Source of the DNA: Chitinophagaceae bacterium UBA4412
Lineage (GTDB): Bacteria; Bacteroidota; Bacteroidia; Chitinophagales; Chitinophagaceae
Length of the DNA stretch: 10,247 nt
Reading direction: 5' to 3'
Assembly: GCA_002400445.1 (NCBI GenBank)
Contig: DGQO01000090.1
Coordinates: 11,875-22,121 of the forward strand
Shown here: positions 5,087 through 10,247 of the stretch, one piece after another
Numbering within the stretch: position 1 is the stretch's first letter
How the letters are laid out: each line of letters starts with the position of its first letter
Translations under genes and position numbers: made by a program
Notes under the pieces: generated by a model
What the model saw: the letters and a program-made list of their open reading frames with translations, nothing else
What the model was told of the DNA's origin: nothing
Databases searched by the model: none

Positions 5087-6721
5087 TTAATCTTCTTGCA
5101 AAAAGGCATATCGATAATCCGTAGGAGAATTAAATGTTTCCTTAATTGTTCTCGCACTAAGCCACCGATATAAATTAAGCGCCGATCCTGCTTTATCATT
5201 TGTACCACTGCCACGTGCACCTCCAAAGGGCTGCTGACCTACAACTGCACCGGTAGGCTTATCATTTACATAAAAATTACCGGCACTGTTTCTCAGCAAG
5301 TTTGTAGCAAGTTCTACAGCGTGCCTGTCTCTTGCTAAAACTGCACCGGTGAGTGCATATTCAGATGTTTCGTCTACAAGCCTGAGCGTTTCTTCAAATT
5401 TGTTTTCGTCGTACACATACACGGTAAGAATGGGACCGAATAACTCTTCACACATCGTAGTATATTTCGGATCCTTCGCTTCAATTACAGTAGGTTCAAT
5501 AAAATATCCTTTAGACTTATCACAACCGCCACCAACCCAAATACTGGCGCTGCTTCCCTCCTGCTTTGCAGCATCCAGATAGCCCTTCAGTTTGTCAAAA
5601 CTCTTTTCATCAATTACAGCATTGATAAAATTGGTAAAGTTTTCTACCGAGCCCATTTTCATGGTTTGTATTTCTGCAATGAGTTTGGTTTTTATTTCGG
5701 CCGCAAGATTAGAAGGCAAATAAGCCCTGGAAGCTGCGGAACATTTTTGACCCTGGAATTCGAAGGCACCTCGTGCAAGTGCCGTTACCACTGCATCTAC
5801 ATCTGCAGACTTGTGAGCGATCACAAAATCTTTACCACCGGTTTCTCCAACAATTCTTGGATAAGTGCGATACATATTTGTATTGCGCCCGATGATTTCC
5901 CACATACCATTAAAAACGCCGGTGCTGCCTGTAAAATGTAAGCCGGCAAAATCACGATGATTAAAAATAACATCTCCTGCAGTAGGTCCATCTACAAAAA
6001 CCAGATTAATAACGCCATCAGGCAAGCCAGCTTCCTGCAAAATGCGCATAAACATTTGTGCGCTATAAACCTGTGTATTGGCGCATTTCCACACCACTAC
6101 GTTGCCACACATTGCAGCACTCGTAGGAAGATTACCACCAATGGCCGTAAAATTAAAAGGCGTTAAGGCAAATACAAATCCTTCGAGCGGGCGATATTCG
6201 AGGCGGTTATTTACACCAGGACCACTAATGGGTTGCTGGCGATAAATCTCGCTGAGATAATGCACGTTAAAACGAAGAAAATCGATGAGTTCGCAGGCGC
6301 TGTCTATTTCTGCCTGGTACGCATTCTTGCTTTGCCCAAGCATGGTAGTTCCATTAATGTAAGGCCGGTATTTTGTGGCGAGGAGATCCGCAGCTTTCAA
6401 GAAAATATTTGCCCTGTTTTCCCAACTTAGTGCAGCCCATTTTTCCTTTGCCGCAAGTGCAGCTTCAATGGCCATTTTCACATGAGAAGCATCACCAGTA
6501 TGAAATTTTCCAAGCAGATGACTGATTTCATGCGGTGGATGAATATCCTTCGTTTTCCCTGTGCGCACTTCTTTTCCATCAATGTACATGGGCACATCTA
6601 CCTGCGTAGATTTTAGCTCCTGCAACACTTCTTTGAGGCGTTTTTTTTCTGGAGAGCCAGGTGCATAATTTAATACCGGTTCATTTACCGGCAGGGGATA
6701 ATAAAAGTCTCCGTATTGCAT
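5087..6721 (-). CDS. pruA: L-glutamate gamma-semialdehyde dehydrogenase (1-pyrroline-5-carboxylate dehydrogenase)
   Basis: P5C dehydrogenase oxidises glutamate gamma-semialdehyde to glutamate with NAD+, the second step of proline catabolism. The 544-residue stand-alone enzyme belongs to the aldehyde dehydrogenase superfamily: LTPFNFTAIGGNLP (186-199, with the oxyanion Asn190), VVVWK (208-212), the FTGST loop (263-267), GETGGKD with general base Glu293 (292-298), FQGQKCSA with catalytic Cys327 (322-329), and a late PFGG. Length and the N-terminal FYYPLPVNEPVLNYAPGS region match the eukaryote-like P5CDH type 1 group common in Bacteroidota, not bifunctional PutA; no proline dehydrogenase gene is in the window. 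The residue after VVVWK is Cys213, where Pro is usual, probably a harmless variant. It starts 10 bp after the lipoprotein gene, so is probably transcribed with it and prfB. Confidence 0.94.
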   Translation of the reverse strand: MQYGDFYYPLPVNEPVLNYAPGSPEKKRLKEVLQELKSTQVDVPMYIDGKEVRTGKTKDIHPPHEISHLLGKFHTGDASHVKMAIEAALAAKEKWAALSWENRANIFLKAADLLATKYRPYINGTTMLGQSKNAYQAEIDSACELIDFLRFNVHYLSEIYRQQPISGPGVNNRLEYRPLEGFVFALTPFNFTAIGGNLPTSAAMCGNVVVWKCANTQVYSAQMFMRILQEAGLPDGVINLVFVDGPTAGDVIFNHRDFAGLHFTGSTGVFNGMWEIIGRNTNMYRTYPRIVGETGGKDFVIAHKSADVDAVVTALARGAFEFQGQKCSAASRAYLPSNLAAEIKTKLIAEIQTMKMGSVENFTNFINAVIDEKSFDKLKGYLDAAKQEGSSASIWVGGGCDKSKGYFIEPTVIEAKDPKYTTMCEELFGPILTVYVYDENKFEETLRLVDETSEYALTGAVLARDRHAVELATNLLRNSAGNFYVNDKPTGAVVGQQPFGGARGSGTNDKAGSALNLYRWLSARTIKETFNSPTDYRYAFLQED

Positions 6722-6731
6722 AGCGATCGTT

Positions 6732-7247
6732 TTAATTATTTATAGCAATGATTTTATATTCCTTTTGAATGGGCGCAAACCACACTTTACCTGCATCCGT
6801 CATTGCGCCATTTTGATTCCTGAAAATCTGGTTAAAATGAATGCCGGCAAAGCTCAGTTTTACCGAACGGGTAAACAATTGATCGTAATGATTAATAAAA
6901 TCCTGCGGCACTTTTACCGTATCATTTAAAGGATACTTGATGATAGCAGCAAGATGTTCTTTATCATTTTCCATTACCCAATACTGCACCTGCTTCAGGA
7001 ATTTTTTAAACCCTTCGGGATCAGTGAAGCCCGCATTTTGCCAACTGGCTGGAATACTGCCATCTGTGAATACGCTATCGTCCCGCAGTTCTTCGGGAGA
7101 AAGCGAAAGATTCACGGTACTGTCTAACGGAGCGGCAGTGAGCTGGGAGCTAACGGTTGTATCCATTGATGTGTCAGACTGTTCCCGGATATTGCCTCCG
7201 CAAGAATATAATAAAGCGCAAACGCCAAGTATAAAAATGCTTCTCAT
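6732..7247 (-). CDS. Small putative lipoprotein, function unknown
   Basis: A 171-residue protein with a short signal sequence and lipobox LYSC (lipidated Cys16), followed by a Ser/Thr/Asp-rich linker to about residue 65. The remaining 100 or so residues look like one compact domain: an FxxFLKQVxxWV segment, NDKEHLAAIIKYPL (94-107), FINHYDQLFT, RNQNGAMTDAGKVWF and a final YKIIAINN. That arrangement (a KYPL segment, then YD.LFT, then a G...G..WF strand pair ending in IAIN) recalls small domains in many uncharacterised secreted proteins; I cannot name the family. It should sit in the periplasm or outer membrane, and no strong surface-export signal follows the Cys. It lies 10 bp from prfB and 10 bp from pruA, so is probably co-transcribed, though no functional link is evident. 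Confidence 0.75.
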   Translation of the reverse strand: MRSIFILGVCALLYSCGGNIREQSDTSMDTTVSSQLTAAPLDSTVNLSLSPEELRDDSVFTDGSIPASWQNAGFTDPEGFKKFLKQVQYWVMENDKEHLAAIIKYPLNDTVKVPQDFINHYDQLFTRSVKLSFAGIHFNQIFRNQNGAMTDAGKVWFAPIQKEYKIIAINN

Positions 7248-7257
7248 TTTTTATCGT

Positions 7258-8350
7258 TTATTGTTCCGTTTCTTTTTCACTCATGAGGTATGCTTTGATA
7301 AATCCGTCTAATTCTCCATCCATTACAGGCCCCACATTACCCACTTCATAATCTGTACGGTGATCCTTAATCATTTTATACGGATGAAAAACATAGCTGC
7401 GAATCTGACTACCCCACTCTATCTTTTTCTTTTTACTGTTTGCTGCATTCTTGAGTTCATTGCGTTTTTGCATTTCAATTTCAAACAACCGGCTGCGCAA
7501 CATTTGCATGGCGAGTTCCCTGTTTCCAAGCTGGCTACGATCTTGCTGGCATACCACTACAATACCTGTAGGAATATGCGTGAGCTGCACTTTCGTCTCC
7601 ACTTTATTTACGTTTTGACCGCCTGCACCACCACTCCGGGAAGTTTCCATTTTCACGTCTGCAGGATTGATGTCAATCGTGATCGTATCATCTACGAGAG
7701 GATAAACATACACCGATGCAAAGGAAGTATGCCTGCGGGCATTACTATCAAAGGGAGAAATACGTACAAGCCGGTGAACGCCGGATTCTGCTTTGAGAAA
7801 TCCATAAGCAAATGCACCGTCTACCTGGTAAGTGCAGGCCTTTATTCCGGCACCATCACCCCACTGCCAGTCGAGCTCGGTTACCGTCCAGCCTTGCTTC
7901 TCAGCGTACATACGATACATGCGGGATAAAATTTCTGCCCAATCCTGACTTTCGGTGCCACCAGCGCCACTATTGATTTCTACAATAGCAGGCAAGGCAT
8001 CCGCAGGGTCGTTAAGCGTGCTTTTAAACTCGGCCTCTTCAATGCCGGTAATCGCCGCATCGAAGGATGCTTTCACTTCTGTTTCGGTGGCCTCACCTTC
8101 TTTCCAGAAATCAAATAAAACGGCAAAATCCTCTACTGCCATAGAAACGTTGTGAAACATTTCTACCCAGTACTCGTTTACTTTAATGTCTTTTAAAATG
8201 GAAGTTGCCCTTGCATTATCGTCCCAAAAACCGGGAGAAAGGGAAAGTTGTTTGTCGTTACTGATTTTTGCTTCTCTGTTAGCGACGTCAAAGAAACCTC
8301 CTCAAAACCAACAAACGGTCTCTCATATCTTTAAGTAATTCCTGTGTCAT
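7258..8350 (-). CDS. prfB: Peptide chain release factor 2, with programmed +1 frameshift
   Basis: RF2 recognises UGA and UAA and triggers peptide release. The gene is in two frames. A 20-codon leader ORF from the ATG at 8350 ([20 protein letters not shown]) ends at TGA 8290-8288. Reading resumes +1 at GAC (8289) and runs to the TAA at 7260-7258, giving a 363-residue protein, the usual RF2 length. The joined sequence is family-like across the shift: [14 protein letters not shown], then PGFWDD. Functional motifs are intact: the stop-codon-reading SPF (about residues 198-200), SGAGGQNVN with the catalytic GGQ (about 243-245), and WGSQIRSYV. The 300-residue open frame from 8160 is only the C-terminal part. 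Because shifting is favoured when RF2 is scarce, the gene should be autoregulated as in E. coli. A -7 element lies 5 nt before the ATG. Confidence 0.96.
8287..8302 (-). promoter_or_regulatory. RF2 programmed +1 frameshift site
   Basis: The minus strand reads AGGAGG-TTT-CTT-TGA-C. An internal Shine-Dalgarno-like AGGAGG is followed after exactly 3 nt by the slippery CTT and the in-frame TGA with a 3' C, the same layout as the E. coli site (AGGGGG-TAT-CTT-TGA-C). The ribosome slips from CUU to UUU and continues at GAC. When RF2 is plentiful, termination at TGA yields only a 20-residue peptide. Confidence 0.95.
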
Positions 8351-8355
8351 GGGCG

Positions 8356-8363
8356 CAAAGATA
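8356..8363 (-). promoter_or_regulatory. -7 promoter element abutting the prfB start
   Basis: TATCTTTG on the minus strand is a perfect TAnnTTTG match, with only CGCCC between it and the prfB ATG (8350). A TTTG at 8380-8377 is the nearest upstream box but only 13 nt away, so the -33 element is uncertain. Use of this promoter would give an almost leaderless mRNA. Confidence 0.5.
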
Positions 8364-8618
8364 AGTGATTAGCCTCCAAAATGAAAACGGGTATTGGGTG
8401 ATGCCAAGTGGTTGTTGAGAAGTTGTGAATGGCGTTTGGGAGCCTTGCCTGATTCGCAGTTTTGTTGTACCCCTTTGCTGCAAACTGCCGACGGGCTGCG
8501 GGGCAGAGCGGCTACCCCGCTGAGGAAATGTGCGCAGCCTTTGTGGCGGAGTAATAGCGATGACCAGGACTAAGGCTGAGCAAAGGGTTGAAGGGGAAAG
8601 CCCCAAACCTTTAAAAAA
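8364..8618. other. Gene-free spacer with GC-rich, hairpin-forming core
   Basis: No credible gene lies between prfB and the DUF3037 gene. Bases 8471-8590 are about 61% GC by my count, against 42% in a coding sample. They contain several perfect inverted repeats: CCCTTTGCT (8471-8479) with AGCAAAGGG (8579-8587), enclosing GCGGGG (8498-8503) with CCCCGC (8515-8520), and CAGCCTT (8535-8541) with AAGGCTG (8572-8578). GCAGTTT (8456-8462) can also pair with AAACTGC (8482-8488). The nested arrangement would fold as a multi-branched RNA or DNA structure. It may be a copy of an interspersed intergenic repeat or a structured RNA; I recognise no known RNA family in it. Confidence 0.45.
8582..8612 (-). 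terminator. Hairpin after the DUF3037 gene, possible terminator
   Basis: Just after the DUF3037 stop the minus strand reads AAAGGTT-T-GGGG-CTTT-CCCC-TTC-AACCCTTT, a broken hairpin with a 4-bp G/C stem and a 7-bp outer stem carrying one bulge. There is no T-run after it (the T-run comes before), so it is not a classical intrinsic terminator. It could be a symmetric 3' hairpin or part of the adjacent structured spacer. Confidence 0.3.
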
Positions 8619-9008
8619 CTAATCACACAACACCTGTTGTTCGTAAAGTTTTTGCAAAGTGATTGCCGGGTCTGCAGAAAAGCCTGGATGTACGGGAGAT
8701 GATTGCACAATCGTACTGCGTTTTGCGGTGAGCCAGCGAAAACGGGAAGCGGTATCGAGGGCTGCAATGGGGCCAGCGGAAGATTGGCCATGGCTAATGT
8801 TTTCGTAAGCCTGTAAATGTTGCTGTATATCGGAAATGTCTGCAGCAGGAAATGCAGCGAGGATACGGGCTTCATCAATACAATGTTTCATTTGCAAAAA
8901 ATTGAGCTTCTTGCAAAACACTACCACACCCACATTGAGGAACTCTTCCCGCTCTACACGGGGCACAATGCGAATAACGGCATATTCAAATAAGTGCTTC
9001 TCTTGCAT
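8619..9008 (-). CDS. DUF3037 family protein
   Basis: A 129-residue protein matching DUF3037 as I know it: an N-terminal YAVIRIVPRVEREEFLNVGVVVF block (residues 9-31) and a C-terminal RFRWLTAKRSTIVQSSPVHPG block (about 89-109) followed by DPAITLQKLYEQQV. It is soluble, without signal or membrane segments. The family function is unknown. Its start lies inside the end of the HipA-like gene (23-bp overlap), so the two are translated as a coupled pair. HipA-like kinase and DUF3037 genes next to each other are, to my recollection, a recurring combination, which suggests a joint role. Confidence 0.88.
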   Translation of the reverse strand: MQEKHLFEYAVIRIVPRVEREEFLNVGVVVFCKKLNFLQMKHCIDEARILAAFPAADISDIQQHLQAYENISHGQSSAGPIAALDTASRFRWLTAKRSTIVQSSPVHPGFSADPAITLQKLYEQQVLCD

Positions 9009-9789
9009 TGATGGCTTCGTTTACAAATAGGTCTGCTTGCTGCAGCCGCTGTTCCAGGAATGAATAATATACTTTTCTTTTTTCAGTGGGCGTTATTTCA
9101 TCGTCTCCTTGTAACCAATCATCGGGCACTAATTGCACAATATTTTGCAACAATTGCGGATGAAGGCTTGCCCTGATTTTGGCATCAGCTTCCTTAATCT
9201 GGCTGGCCTGTGGCAAAAGCACATGATCTTTAATGAGTGTAAACGGGCTTTGCGCCTGTGCCTGCCAGTTGCTCCAATTGTGGTGAAAATAAAGTGCTGC
9301 ACCATGATCGATAAGCCATAGTTCTTTGTTCCAGGTGAGCATATTTGTATTGCGGGCCGTACGATCTACATTGGTAATAAACGCATCGAGCCACACAATG
9401 CAGGAGGCCAGCAAAGGATCTACCTGTGTAACAGCGGGATCATAAGTGATAGAACCGCTTAAAAAATGAACGCCCAGGTTAGTACCCTGGCTTGCTTTGA
9501 GCAAGTCTTGTATTTCTTCGTCGGGTTCAGTTCTGCCAAAGGCTTCGTCTAAATCTGCAAAAACCATCTCGGGCACTTTGAGGCCGATGGCCCGGGCAAT
9601 TTCTCCGCCGATAAGATCTGCGATAAGTGCCTTAGTTCCCTGCCCTGCACCCCTGAATTTGAGGACATACAAAAAATCATCATCCGCTTCTGCAATGGCG
9701 GGCAGAGAACCACCTTCCCGCAGGGGCGTTAGATAACGCATCACCTGAACTGTGCGTAATGGTGGAATAATATGTAGTGGAACAATCAT
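8986..9789 (-). CDS. HipA-like kinase (compact, HipA_2 type)
   Basis: A 267-residue protein related to the kinase core of HipA, the Ser/Thr kinase toxin of HipBA modules. Visible kinase features are LKFRG with a probable ATP-binding Lys44 (43-47), the catalytic-loop-like WLDAFITNVDRTARNTNML (133-151, candidate Asp142 and Asn147), and LIDHGAAL (159-166, candidate metal-binding Asp161). It lacks the N-terminal subdomain of classical HipA (about 440 residues), and there is no HipB-like antitoxin gene beside it, so it should not be called a toxin. The partner is the overlapping DUF3037 gene downstream. Upstream, 29 bp separate it from the glycosyltransferase-like gene. Substrate and role are unknown. 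The start MIVPLHIIPPLRTVQ gives a family-like N-terminus just before the VMRYLTPLREGGSLP segment. Confidence 0.85.
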   Translation of the reverse strand: MIVPLHIIPPLRTVQVMRYLTPLREGGSLPAIAEADDDFLYVLKFRGAGQGTKALIADLIGGEIARAIGLKVPEMVFADLDEAFGRTEPDEEIQDLLKASQGTNLGVHFLSGSITYDPAVTQVDPLLASCIVWLDAFITNVDRTARNTNMLTWNKELWLIDHGAALYFHHNWSNWQAQAQSPFTLIKDHVLLPQASQIKEADAKIRASLHPQLLQNIVQLVPDDWLQGDDEITPTEKRKVYYSFLEQRLQQADLFVNEAINAREALI

Positions 9790-9818
9790 GGTATGTGCAC
9801 GAAAATATTACAAAGTAT

Positions 9819-10247
9819 TCATCTCTTTTGAGAATAAGCCAACTTCTGCTGCGCAATACGCTGCCGAAGCATCTCGTTAAAATCTCCTTTTGCCGTTTTG
9901 AGCAGGTAAACAGTGGTGCCCCGCTCCCGGGCAAAAGTATCCTGCACTTTACCCACGACTTGCATCGATGTAAAAGCCCGATCTATTCCAATATCCTGGG
10001 GTGTTTGTCCGCCGGCTTCCAATACCAGGATAAGGTTTACGATGGGCTTATCTAACTGAAACCAATTGATATAATCTGCATTAAAAGACACCACACGCAA
10101 GCCGGGTTGTTTGGTATAATAATTAATAGCACCCGCTTCGCCATAATTACCGGCAATTACAATGGTTTGCAGGGGTTGAGCAAGTAGCCAGGCACTATCC
10201 GTGATGGCGGCAAGCTCCCGCCAGCCACGCATGTCAGCGAAATCCTG
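9819..10247 (-). CDS. C-terminal part of a probable glycosyltransferase family 39 protein (partial)
   Basis: The frame is open to the window edge, and the codons before the internal Met at 10232 read QDFAD, so the gene extends beyond the window; 142 residues are visible. DFADMRGWRELA followed by TIVIAGNYGEAGAINYYTKQPGLRVVSFNADYINW looks like the soluble C-terminal domain after the membrane part of ArnT/PMT-like (GT39) glycosyltransferases, where a GW.EL segment precedes a beta strand with (A/G)xYxxAxxxxYY. The end is a basic tail (RQRIAQQKLAYSQKR). No membrane helices are in the visible part, so the family call rests on this C-terminal pattern only. It is 29 bp upstream of the HipA-like gene and may share its transcript. 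Confidence 0.6.
   Translation of the reverse strand, partial: QDFADMRGWRELAAITDSAWLLAQPLQTIVIAGNYGEAGAINYYTKQPGLRVVSFNADYINWFQLDKPIVNLILVLEAGGQTPQDIGIDRAFTSMQVVGKVQDTFARERGTTVYLLKTAKGDFNEMLRQRIAQQKLAYSQKR

Noticed and set aside
7258..8160. prfB as a 300-residue gene starting at 8160
   Set aside because: It lacks the RF2 N-terminal domain, which is encoded upstream across the +1 frameshift site.
8331..8606. Minus-strand 91-residue open frame between prfB and the DUF3037 gene
   Set aside because: It overlaps the real prfB start, its composition (Ser, Pro, Gln, Arg, Thr) looks like translated GC-rich noncoding DNA, and it has no recognisable domain.
8986..9789. HipBA toxin-antitoxin system
   Set aside because: There is no helix-turn-helix HipB gene nearby and the kinase is shorter than toxin HipA, so the toxin label is unsupported.

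Overview
The window looks like a housekeeping stretch of a Bacteroidota chromosome, most likely order Chitinophagales (family Chitinophagaceae). This is inferred from gene content, moderate GC (about 42% in a coding sample I counted), A-rich sequence instead of Shine-Dalgarno motifs before most starts, and perfect copies of the Bacteroidota -7 promoter element TAnnTTTG. No sequence search was possible. All genes except one NUDIX gene read on the minus strand, so transcription runs from high to low coordinates.

Layout from right to left. (1) 9819-10247: C-terminal end of a probable family-39 glycosyltransferase, cut by the window edge. (2) 8619-9789: a compact HipA-like kinase and DUF3037 gene that overlap by 23 bp. 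(3) 8351-8618: a gene-free spacer with an unusually GC-rich core (about 61%) full of inverted repeats. (4) 5087-8350: prfB (release factor 2, with a complete programmed +1 frameshift site), a small lipoprotein gene and pruA, spaced by 10 bp each and probably one transcript. (5) 4479-4991: a glycogen-binding-like (CBM48/E-set) protein with a histone H1-like Lys/Ala tail made of 15-residue repeats, followed at 4341-4362 by an intrinsic terminator. (6) 1823-4280: pyrR, pyrB, coaD and a MenI/YdiI-type hotdog thioesterase, tightly packed; the last two share an ATGA stop/start. (7) 1161-1808: NUDIX hydrolase on the plus strand, convergent with the thioesterase and divergent from pyrE. (8) 42-1076: pyrE and a secreted heavy-metal-associated (HMA) domain protein.

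Together the genes cover pyrimidine synthesis (pyrB, pyrE and the regulator-like pyrR), CoA and acyl-CoA metabolism (coaD, thioesterase), proline/glutamate catabolism (pruA) and translation termination (prfB). I see no mobile element, CRISPR array, rRNA or tRNA. The points most worth a second look are the prfB recoding site, the structured GC-rich spacer before prfB, the HipA-like/DUF3037 pair, the CBM48 plus H1-like tail architecture, and -7 promoter elements lying only 5-7 nt from the start codons of prfB and pyrB, which suggests near-leaderless mRNAs.
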